In this document: in pieces, positions 31,151 through 38,617 of the stretch
How positions within the stretch are numbered: the stretch's first letter is position 1
Layout of the letters: each line of letters begins with the position of its first letter
Virus record (IMG/VR): IMGVR_UViG_3300036771_000052
Coordinates: 1 to 64,000 of that record
Length of the DNA: 64,000 bases
Reading direction: 5' to 3' (one strand)
Source: a virus
Position numbers and translations under genes: made by a program
The notes under the pieces: model-generated
Told to the model about the DNA's origin: nothing
Databases searched by the model: none
The model's input: only the letters and a program-made list of their open reading frames with translations

Positions 31151-32809
31151 GTGACGTCTCTCACTACTGTCACTTACCAGCCAACATCTTCCCCCCAATT
31201 GGGTAATTGGACTGTGACCGGCGCATCCTCGGGGTGGCAGGCTGTGTCCAGCGGCACCAACACAGAATACGTCCAACTCGCTGCGGGTATTTGCCGTCTG
31301 GCGTCGCAAGTCATCCAATTCGGATTCCCCACCCCTTCAATCCCCACCGGTGCGCAAGTGTATTCGGTGGGGATTCGCCGCACCGTCCAATGCTGTGTAC
31401 CGCCACCGATCCCGTTGTGTTTCCACTGGTTCGAGTGTTTAAGCGGAACAGTTGTTGTCGCCGGTCAATCCCCCGCGCCAGCCACAACGTTCTTCTCCTC
31501 TCCGTTACCTACAAACACTGTGACCGGTGTGTGGGTGACAGAAACTGTGTACACCTCGACGACGGCGCCGGACGGTTCAGCCTGGAATGTGGCGACGAAT
31601 CTATTGTCGGGGAACTTCGCCTACGAGATGGGTCGCGGCGACAGCTCCAACGTACCCATTTTGGTGTCCGAAGTGTATTTGGACGTCACCTACCAATCAG
31701 AATCGTCGGTCACCGTCACCGGACCAACAGGGACAGTGACAACTACTCAGCCGACGATTACGTGGACATACTTTTCAGCGGACAGCCAACCCCAACAAGG
31801 CTATCAGGTTGCAGTGTACACCTACGCGCAAACCACAGCGCTAGGTTTTGTCCCGTTCACCACCACACCCATCGACGGCACCAACGGATTCGTCCTCGGC
31901 GAAACCCTGCAATGGACAATGAATATCGACCTCACCAACGGTCAATACGTTGCGTACGTCCAGGCAGAGTCCCAGTGGGCCGGTCCGGGTAGTTTCCTCT
32001 CAGCTATTGGATCAACTACTTGGACTCGTTCGGTGTCGTCACCGCCAGCGAACGCGGTGTTCTCGTCCTGTGTATTCGATGCGGTGAATAATCGTGTCGC
32101 GTTGACGTTCGCGCCGGGTGGGACCTCACCGGCTACTGTCGCGTTCACTGTTTATGCCAGTCGTGACGGCGGTTTGAGTTGGACTCCTATCCCGAGTTTG
32201 ACGTATGTGCCGGCGCAAGGCATGAGCTCGATCACCAAATACGATTACGTGGCGCCGTTGAACACCACGTCACAGTATTACGTGTTGGCTTACGGCGGTT
32301 CCCCGCTAGCCGCGGCGGCGGCTCCATCGACGACTTTGTCGGTAACACCGGTCGGGGATCAGCCGTGGTTGAAAGACCCGTCGAACCCGATTTTGAACAC
32401 GGTGCTTCCAATTGCCGCGCCGAAACAAAGCGAAGACGGAATCAAAATCACCAAACGTCGCATGATGGGAACGTTCCAGCTACTCGGCGGCGCCGGCACC
32501 CAAGTATTACCGTTCATCGTTTCGGGACCAAATTACGGCGACGAATACACATTCGAGCTGATCTTCATCGAAAACGATCCGAATACACCAATGACGCTGT
32601 GGGCGCCAGTCGACGAACTCGACCGGTCGGGAAACACATTGTTGTTGCAGCTACCGGATGGGACCCAACTGTGGGTCGTGACCGGTCCCGGCGCCACCAG
32701 CCAGGACACCCAGGAAATGTACAACTCCGTTTCCGGTGACCCAACAGTCACATTCTGGCGTCGCCGCAAACTAACCATGACCCAGGTCGGACCACCCGAC
32801 TTCTATTAA
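31151..32809 (+). CDS. Minor tail protein (distal tail type)
   Basis: 552 residues; beta-rich, with two fibronectin-III-like stretches at about 180-400 (VTVTGPTGTVTTTQPTITWT; VAFTVYASRDGGLSWTPIPS). The C-terminal third (KRRMMGTFQLLGGAGTQVLP) resembles minor tail proteins that follow tape measure genes in actinophages and build the tail tip hub. GTG start after GGGGGG. Confidence 0.78.
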   Translation: MTSLTTVTYQPTSSPQLGNWTVTGASSGWQAVSSGTNTEYVQLAAGICRLASQVIQFGFPTPSIPTGAQVYSVGIRRTVQCCVPPPIPLCFHWFECLSGTVVVAGQSPAPATTFFSSPLPTNTVTGVWVTETVYTSTTAPDGSAWNVATNLLSGNFAYEMGRGDSSNVPILVSEVYLDVTYQSESSVTVTGPTGTVTTTQPTITWTYFSADSQPQQGYQVAVYTYAQTTALGFVPFTTTPIDGTNGFVLGETLQWTMNIDLTNGQYVAYVQAESQWAGPGSFLSAIGSTTWTRSVSSPPANAVFSSCVFDAVNNRVALTFAPGGTSPATVAFTVYASRDGGLSWTPIPSLTYVPAQGMSSITKYDYVAPLNTTSQYYVLAYGGSPLAAAAAPSTTLSVTPVGDQPWLKDPSNPILNTVLPIAAPKQSEDGIKITKRRMMGTFQLLGGAGTQVLPFIVSGPNYGDEYTFELIFIENDPNTPMTLWAPVDELDRSGNTLLLQLPDGTQLWVVTGPGATSQDTQEMYNSVSGDPTVTFWRRRKLTMTQVGPPDFY

Positions 32810-32818
32810 GGACACCCG

Positions 32819-33205
32819 GTGCAGGGATTCTCCAACGCATTCGCCGCGACAGTCCAAAACAATCATACAGCTGTTGTTGTCGTCCAAGCCGTCCAAAACG
32901 GGAAAGTCGTCGCCACCCTCCCGGTGCATGCCGGGTCGGTGACCGCCGACCGCACAGCCGCGCAATTACGAACATTCCAATTCGAGCTGGTGGACACGGA
33001 CGGCACCCTCACCCCCACCGGGATGACTTCACTATTGGCTCCTTTCGGTACGCGCGTGCAGTTGTTCCGGGGGGTTCGCATTAAGAACGTCGAAACAATC
33101 AGCGCGATCTACGGCGTGACGAATTCGTGGACGCCTCAAACCCCGACGGGGGAAATGAATGGCGTGAAGGTCGACGGCAACGGCGATCTCGCGCTCGGTC
33201 CGTAG
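32819..33205 (+). CDS. N-terminal part of DUF5047-type minor tail protein
   Basis: Begins MQGFSNAFAATVQNNHTAVV and has LPVHAGSVTADRTAAQLRTF and PFGTRVQLFRGVRIKNVE, the usual opening of DUF5047 minor tail proteins in actinophages. In intact relatives the next segment is a ELVPLGVF-like stretch; here the frame ends after 128 residues with fibre-like sequence (GEMNGVKVDGNGDLALGP). The matching remainder appears in 35656-37281. GTG start after AAGGACACCCG. Confidence 0.7.
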   Translation: MQGFSNAFAATVQNNHTAVVVVQAVQNGKVVATLPVHAGSVTADRTAAQLRTFQFELVDTDGTLTPTGMTSLLAPFGTRVQLFRGVRIKNVETISAIYGVTNSWTPQTPTGEMNGVKVDGNGDLALGP

Positions 33206-33218
33206 GAGATTTTAGTTA

Positions 33219-33710
33219 ATGACCGCATATGCAGCCTATGGCACTGTCACCGGTTCATCGGGGCAGGTCAGCGTGGAACTGTTCGTTGCACCTGGCACGT
33301 ATGAGATTCGGGTGCCGTCGATCCACTTGGACTATGACGTGTTTCAGGCAAACTCGGCTGTTGTTAGCGCCACAGTTGGCTATTACACCGGCGGGATGTC
33401 TGGCGGATCGACAGTGCCGGTTGCCACTATGCGCCAAGGCGCGCCAGCCACAACGGCCACCGCAAAAACAGGTGCGACAGGGTCTGGGACTCAGTTCATT
33501 ATCGGCACGTTCGGTGCCGGCACTACTGTTCCACCCACTCCGCCGCTTACCGATTATGCACTGGACGACGGCTCCTTCATTTTCGAACCACCTTTCGATT
33601 GGATTCTTTCGCCAGGGACCGCCGTTTTTGTGAATATTAGCTCCTTCGGCTCAACAACGCTCGACGTCGTTATTTTCTATGAAGAGCTGCGGCTCTCTTG
33701 GCATTACTAA
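33219..33710 (+). CDS. Beta-rich tail-associated protein (163 aa)
   Basis: Unrecognised, all-beta by eye (VSVELFVAPGTYEIRVPSIH; YALDDGSFIFEPPFDW) and low in charge, like decoration or fibre domains. GTAGGAG ten bases before the ATG. First gene of the four-gene block between the two parts of the split minor tail gene. Confidence 0.72.
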   Translation: MTAYAAYGTVTGSSGQVSVELFVAPGTYEIRVPSIHLDYDVFQANSAVVSATVGYYTGGMSGGSTVPVATMRQGAPATTATAKTGATGSGTQFIIGTFGAGTTVPPTPPLTDYALDDGSFIFEPPFDWILSPGTAVFVNISSFGSTTLDVVIFYEELRLSWHY

Positions 33711-33719
33711 GGACCGCAG

Positions 33720-34175
33720 ATGGCTAACTTTGTTTTTGACTATGCAATGGGTCGCTGGGTGGGACTGTACGGGCTCCCGTTGGGCAGCGACACCATCACT
33801 GTTGTTCTCGTCCAATCCACCGGTTTGCCATCCGATTCCACGTTGGCGGGTTACCAATACCTCAGTCAGGTGTGGTCCGGCGGCGGCATTGAGGCGACGT
33901 TCACTAACTATTCGCGGCAGACCATCACCAGCTCGGGTATCACGATCGGGGTCAACACCGGCACCGGGACAGCCACGGTGAGTGTGCCGAGCCAAGTGTG
34001 GAACGCCGCTGGTGGCGCGACCAATAACACGTTGGGCGCGTTGCTCACTTGTTACCAGCCGACGTCGATCAGTGCGGATTCCAGTATTCAGTTGTTGACG
34101 AAACATAATTTTGCGGCGACGACGACGGGTGGGAATCTGACTGCTGTCATCACGTCTGTCGGGACTGTGACGTAA
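33720..34175 (+). CDS. Beta-rich tail-associated protein (151 aa)
   Basis: Unrecognised. Begins MANFVFDYAMGRWVGLYGLP and has QVWNAAGGATNNTLGALLTC. The pattern (short structural protein made of beta strands, few charges) fits a surface-exposed tail or capsid decoration protein. Overlaps the next start as TAATG. Confidence 0.72.
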   Translation: MANFVFDYAMGRWVGLYGLPLGSDTITVVLVQSTGLPSDSTLAGYQYLSQVWSGGGIEATFTNYSRQTITSSGITIGVNTGTGTATVSVPSQVWNAAGGATNNTLGALLTCYQPTSISADSSIQLLTKHNFAATTTGGNLTAVITSVGTVT

Positions 34176-34954
34176 TGCCGGCAACTCTCCAGTTCTTTGA
34201 CATGACTGCGTCGGTCACTCCACCCAAAGGTCATTTGGAGCCATTGGTGATCACGTTGGGTCCGAACTGGCAGCCTAACGATATCCGGTTGTTCATCGCT
34301 TCCGGGTCGGCGTCTGAGACCGCGCCAGGCGGGACTGTCTCGGTTGAGATGCCGATGCTGACGGACCCGCCGCCTGCTTTCACCGCGGCATACAGTCTCA
34401 ATCCCGGCAACGAGACACACGGTGTGTATTACCGCCGGCTTGTGGCTGGGGATGACGACCAGTTTGTGGACTGGGTGAAACCGCCGAACTGGATGCATTA
34501 CATGACCGCGTTTCTCACGGTGCGGGGAGTGGACCCGGGCACTAACCCCACGGCGGGGTCATTGTCGGCTGGGTTCCCTGGCCGTATCAGCTACATCACC
34601 GCCGATTCCACGGACAGCACCACGGTCAGTTCGATCACGGTGCCGCATGCGGGGACGATGGTTTTCGCCATCGGGAATGTTGCCGCGCCGTCGTCCACAC
34701 CGTGGCCGAACTGGGCGGTGGCTATGGGTGTTCCGTCGGGTTGGACACCGCTGGTCGCCACTCCGAATAGCGGGAACACCTATTACCAGTACGACACGAA
34801 TCCGTGTTTCGAGGTAGTGGCGAATTCGTATAGCGCGGCCGGGTCGACCGGGAGCGTGGTGTTCCCGACTGGTCAAGGGTCTCCTGCGTTTGCGGGTTTG
34901 TATGTGTTTCTGACTCCGGCACCTGATGTGTCGGTGACGGTGGGAGCTGCGTAG
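34175..34954 (+). CDS. Beta-sandwich tail-associated protein (259 aa)
   Basis: Unrecognised. Begins MPATLQFFDMTASVTPPKGH; an all-beta domain continues with VTLG, GTMVFAIGNVAAPSS and FAGLYVFLTPAPDVSVTV, reminiscent of Ig/lectin-like sandwich domains of phage adhesins. Part of the inserted block. Confidence 0.7.
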   Translation: MPATLQFFDMTASVTPPKGHLEPLVITLGPNWQPNDIRLFIASGSASETAPGGTVSVEMPMLTDPPPAFTAAYSLNPGNETHGVYYRRLVAGDDDQFVDWVKPPNWMHYMTAFLTVRGVDPGTNPTAGSLSAGFPGRISYITADSTDSTTVSSITVPHAGTMVFAIGNVAAPSSTPWPNWAVAMGVPSGWTPLVATPNSGNTYYQYDTNPCFEVVANSYSAAGSTGSVVFPTGQGSPAFAGLYVFLTPAPDVSVTVGAA

Positions 34955-34976
34955 CTTCGGAGAGAAAGCATGAGGA

Positions 34977-35600
34977 ATGACAGTACCTGAGAACGGTGTC
35001 CTGGTGGTACGGAACTTCGTGTTACCGCCGGAGGTGGCGTTGCTTGTTTCCATACTTGACGCCGCCGACGAACCTACCGAACTTAAGTCGGGAGAAGATC
35101 GCCAAATCCTCTTTAAGAGAGGCGTGCGCCGCACAGAGATCGAAGTGTCGGAAAAGATGTCCGCGCTATTGGAACCCGCTGTTGTCAAGCAGGTTTTAGC
35201 TATCCGGGACCGGGTTGCCGCGGCTATGTGCGAGGTTTTCGAGGTTCAGGGGCACAGCAACGATTTCAGTGCGCTGGTGGAGATGCGCGAGGGCGATTCT
35301 CATCGGCTCCACGCGGACGCCGAGAGGCTCACCCCGAAGGGGTGGCAGCCGAACCATTGTCCCTGGCGCAGCCTTTCCGCTCTCCTCTATCTCAACACCC
35401 AAGGTGTCGACTTCGAAGGCGGCCAGCTGAGCCTTCCCGGGGTTGGGCTGACTCTCTCCCCTGAGGTCGGGATGTTGGTGGCGTTCACCGCTGGCCGCCG
35501 CCACCAACATGAGGTGTGGACGATCACGGCTGGTAAGCGCCGGACGATGCCGGTCTGGCTACGAGATGATCATTGGGTACCCGGCGCGCCCACTGAATAG
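34977..35600 (+). CDS. 2-oxoglutarate/Fe(II)-dependent oxygenase
   Basis: Prolyl-4-hydroxylase-like dioxygenase fold: metal ligands His-112 and Asp-114 in RLHADAERL, distal His-178 (HQHEV) and a basic residue about ten later (GKRRTMPVW) for 2-oxoglutarate; FEGGQLSLPGVG is the conserved G-G-x-L strand and MLVAF the strand before the distal His. 207 residues is a full single domain. It should hydroxylate a protein side chain or another substrate. Its position among tail fibre genes, and the Pro/Gly-rich fibre proteins nearby, suggest a virion protein as substrate, which is inference. Confidence 0.83.
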   Translation: MTVPENGVLVVRNFVLPPEVALLVSILDAADEPTELKSGEDRQILFKRGVRRTEIEVSEKMSALLEPAVVKQVLAIRDRVAAAMCEVFEVQGHSNDFSALVEMREGDSHRLHADAERLTPKGWQPNHCPWRSLSALLYLNTQGVDFEGGQLSLPGVGLTLSPEVGMLVAFTAGRRHQHEVWTITAGKRRTMPVWLRDDHWVPGAPTE

Positions 35601-35655
35601 TCCCTCGTTGAGCACCCGAATCGGGGTTTCAGGGGTTTAGAAATCGGGGTTTTTC

Positions 35656-37281
35656 ATGGCTGAAATAGATGCCGCAACTACGATCACCCCGAATGTGTCC
35701 ACCGCGGTTACTTACGCGATTTCGCCGGCGTTTGAGGTGGACAGTTCGGGTCCGGTGTTTAATCCGTTGTTGGGGTATTGGCAGTCTGATCCGTTGGTGT
35801 TGCCGGGGAATCCGGTGACGGGGTCGGTGGTGCGGTGGACCGCGAATGTCCCTGTAGGTACGGGTCTTGTGGTGCAGACGAGTATCAATAATGGTGTGTC
35901 GTGGGATTTGGCCACGAATGACCAGTCTGTGCCGCGGCTGCTGAATGGTGATACCACTACGCAGTCGGTGTTGGCGAAGATCACGATGACGAGAGCCACG
36001 AGTCCGTCGTTGTTCCCGAGTCCGTCGTTGTTCCCGAGTCCGTCTTTGTATCCAAGTGGTTCGCCGCCGTCGGTGTCCTACTTCGAATTAGATGTGTCGG
36101 TCGACGCCAGCGTTGACGAGCTGGTCCCGATCGGTGTGGGGATGATTGATGATGTCACCACCCACGCTACAGCCGGTACGTCCGGTTCCGGTTCAACCAC
36201 GAATGTTTCCACCTCTACCAGCGTGGTCAGCCAGGGTGGTGGCCAGTTCGGCGGCGGAGTCGCAATTAAGGTTCATGCTAACGATTTGAGTTACGCGATC
36301 AAAAGGAACGTGTGGCAACAACCATATACGGTTCCTAGTGGATTGTTGTACACCGACGCTATTAAGGCGATGGTGGAGGATCGTTTGCCGTCGCAGACCG
36401 CTTTCAATCTGTCGACCACAACAGCGACTACTCCTCTGTTGGTTTATGGCGCGTCGCAGGGTGGTGATCCGTGGCAGGACATTATGGAGTTGGCGGCGGC
36501 TATCGGGTTCGAAGTGTTTTTCGACGCCACCGGAGTGTGTGTGGTGCGGCCAATTCCCGATCCGGGTATCGGCGACCCGGTGTGGGCTTTTGACGAGAAT
36601 CTTGTTCCGCTGGTAGCGGAGGCGGAATTTGATTTGAGCTCGGAGCAAACATTCAATGACATTGTCGTTGTTGGCCAGTCGACTTCGTCGGCTAATCCTT
36701 TTTCCGGGGAGGCATTTGATAATGACCCAAACTCTCCGACATATATTTTGGGTCCGTATGGTCGGGTCACGCAGCGGGTTAATTCGTCTCTGATCACCTC
36801 ACAGTATCAGGCGCAGGCGATGGCGTATTCCGCTTTGTATGCGTCGCTCGGCGCGGCTAATACGGTGACTTTGACGACTGTTCCGATGCCGGCGTTGGAG
36901 CCGGGGGACATCATCTTCATTGTGTGTTCGGATGTGAAAGCGAACGGCACCTATATGATTAACCATTTGGAAATGCCGCTTTCCCCCGCTGATCCAGCTA
37001 TTTACACGTGTTTCCGCCAGTCTACGAGTGGGACGTTGGGGTTGGCCGGTGCGTTCGGCGTCACCGATGGTGTCACGATTAGTGGTTCCGCGGTGATCAC
37101 GTCCGAGTCCGCGGGCTTCACTTCGGGTGATATTGGTGCGTCGGTTTATGGGGTGGGGATTCCTGTGAATGCGACGATCATTTCGATCACCGATCCCGAT
37201 ACCGCGGTGATGTCGGCGAACGCGACCGCTTCGAACACTGATGTGTATTTGGTTGTGAGTGTCGGTTCCGGCACTCTCTAG
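35656..37281 (+). CDS. C-terminal part of DUF5047-type minor tail protein
   Basis: Residues about 155-470 read like the body of the DUF5047-type tail protein: DELVPIGVGMIDDV, then VAIKVHANDLSYAIKRNVWQ, TDAIKAMVEDRLPSQ, WQDIMELAAAIGFEVFFDA and VTQRVNSSLITSQYQAQAMA. The first 150 residues are a different, probably recruited beta domain, joined by three copies of SPSL(F/Y)P (about 36000-36055). With 32819-33205 it would make one usual minor tail protein. The last 80 residues are Ser/Thr-rich. Confidence 0.75.
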   Translation: MAEIDAATTITPNVSTAVTYAISPAFEVDSSGPVFNPLLGYWQSDPLVLPGNPVTGSVVRWTANVPVGTGLVVQTSINNGVSWDLATNDQSVPRLLNGDTTTQSVLAKITMTRATSPSLFPSPSLFPSPSLYPSGSPPSVSYFELDVSVDASVDELVPIGVGMIDDVTTHATAGTSGSGSTTNVSTSTSVVSQGGGQFGGGVAIKVHANDLSYAIKRNVWQQPYTVPSGLLYTDAIKAMVEDRLPSQTAFNLSTTTATTPLLVYGASQGGDPWQDIMELAAAIGFEVFFDATGVCVVRPIPDPGIGDPVWAFDENLVPLVAEAEFDLSSEQTFNDIVVVGQSTSSANPFSGEAFDNDPNSPTYILGPYGRVTQRVNSSLITSQYQAQAMAYSALYASLGAANTVTLTTVPMPALEPGDIIFIVCSDVKANGTYMINHLEMPLSPADPAIYTCFRQSTSGTLGLAGAFGVTDGVTISGSAVITSESAGFTSGDIGASVYGVGIPVNATIISITDPDTAVMSANATASNTDVYLVVSVGSGTL

Positions 37282-37289
37282 GAGATGTT

Positions 37290-37607
37290 ATGGCTACAGG
37301 TTCGGCTATTGCTCGCGCGGCGCGCGCCATCAAGAACGCGAATACCACAAATACGGCGTGGATGACACGCTCCGGTGTTTTAACAGTCCACATGGGGACA
37401 TTGACCAGGGTTGACCCTTTCAACGGGGTGGCGGATTTTCAGTTCCCTGATCCGTCTGTGCCGATTGTGCAGTCGGTGAGCTACCTCCAGCCGTACAGTT
37501 CGACGAACACTCCATCGGTGGGGGATGTTGTTATTGCTCACCAGTTCGGTAACGGTTTCATGATTATGGGTCAGCATATTGTTTTGAACGGTTTGGTGAG
37601 CATGTGA
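37290..37607 (+). CDS. Small minor tail protein (105 aa)
   Basis: Begins MATGSAIARAARAIKNANTT and has VDPFNGVADFQFPDPSVPIV and FGNGFMIMGQHIV, a pattern repeated in small proteins that follow the DUF5047-type tail gene in actinophages. Exact role unknown. Its stop is followed directly by the next GTG. Confidence 0.7.
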   Translation: MATGSAIARAARAIKNANTTNTAWMTRSGVLTVHMGTLTRVDPFNGVADFQFPDPSVPIVQSVSYLQPYSSTNTPSVGDVVIAHQFGNGFMIMGQHIVLNGLVSM

Positions 37608-37996
37608 CATCACCTCAGGGTCTGACCACGTTGGTGTATCCGTTGTGTATCCCGCAGGGAGCGGATTGGCCTGGTATCGATTTCCCGATTATTGGTCCGG
37701 ATGGTTCGCCGTACGATTTGACGGGGTGTTCGGCGTTGGGTCAGATTCGGTCTTCCCCCGGGTCGGATCAGTTGTATTTCACGTGGTCCACATCCCCTAC
37801 CACGGGTCAAGGTTTGATCACCTTATCGGCTAGCGTTCTGAATATCAGGGTATTGGCGGCTGAGTCGTCTTTGTGGACGTTCGAGTATGGCGCCTACGAC
37901 ATTCTATTAACTAACCCTGCCGCTCCTACGGGTTTTCAGGAATCCCGGGTTGTGATGGGTAAAGTCATTGTTTCTCAAGAGGTAACGGTTCTATGA
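37604..37996 (+). CDS. Minor tail / baseplate-type protein (130 aa)
   Basis: GTG start overlapping the upstream TGA. IIGPDGSPYDLTGCSALGQI followed by LYFTWST and YDILLTNPAAPTG resembles the short beta domain at the N-terminus of many phage receptor-binding or baseplate proteins. Unassigned beyond that. Confidence 0.68.
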   Translation: MTSPQGLTTLVYPLCIPQGADWPGIDFPIIGPDGSPYDLTGCSALGQIRSSPGSDQLYFTWSTSPTTGQGLITLSASVLNIRVLAAESSLWTFEYGAYDILLTNPAAPTGFQESRVVMGKVIVSQEVTVL

Positions 37997-38169
37997 GCGA
38001 AGTTCGTGTTCCCCGTAAATGCATCTATTGCAAGGTTGAAGACACTGAGCCTAAGCATGAAAATATTTTGCCGGGGTTTGTGTCTGTGTATGCGCATAAG
38101 GGTTGTTGCGCGGATGTCACCAATTGTGAGTTGTGCGGTCCTGAGGTCCTGGAAGGGGTTAATCAGTGA
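37993..38169 (+). CDS. Cys-rich mini-protein in tail operon (58 aa)
   Basis: ATG at 37993 overlaps the upstream stop as ATGA and its TGA overlaps the next GTG. KCIYCKVED ... HKGCCADVTNCELCG has two C-x2-C knuckles and a CC pair, so a zinc-binding fold is likely. Small size and cysteines are unusual among the extracellular tail proteins. Confidence 0.7.
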   Translation: MSEVRVPRKCIYCKVEDTEPKHENILPGFVSVYAHKGCCADVTNCELCGPEVLEGVNQ

Positions 38170-38567
38170 GTAATATCGTTACCGTTGAGGCTAACAACAT
38201 TTTGGGTTCGAGTGTCGCCGGGAGCTCTTACACCGCTCCGACAACGCCGGTGAATTTGGCGTTGATCACCACTACCACTCCTTCGACCGCTACCGCGGCT
38301 GGTAGCGAGGTGTCGGGTGGGTCGTATGCGCGTATGTCCACTGCGGGTATTTGGGGGTCGGCGTCTAGCGGGTCGATCACTAATTCGGCGGGGTCGGTGA
38401 GTTTCACCAGCATGCCATCTTGCACCATCGGCGGTATCGAGTTGTGGGATTCCGCAGGTACTCCTATTCGACGTTGGTTCGGAACTTTAACCGGCGGCAG
38501 CAAAACTGTGAACAGCGGCGACACCGTCACATTCGCCACATCGAGCATCTCCATCAGCTTGTCCTAA
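38166..38567 (+). CDS. Tail fibre-like structural protein (133 aa)
   Basis: SYTAPTTPVNLALITTTTPS, EVSGGSYARMSTAGIWGSAS and a C-terminal VNSGDTVTFATSSISISLS follow a pattern widespread in phage virion proteins (A-L-x-T-x2-P, E-V-x-G-x2-Y-A-R). Probably an external fibre or decoration subunit. GTG start. Confidence 0.72.
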   Translation: MSNIVTVEANNILGSSVAGSSYTAPTTPVNLALITTTTPSTATAAGSEVSGGSYARMSTAGIWGSASSGSITNSAGSVSFTSMPSCTIGGIELWDSAGTPIRRWFGTLTGGSKTVNSGDTVTFATSSISISLS

Positions 38568-38617
38568 AAGTCTAGGCCGGGTATCCGGTCATCTAATCGG
38601 TGGAGGGATGACCGGGT

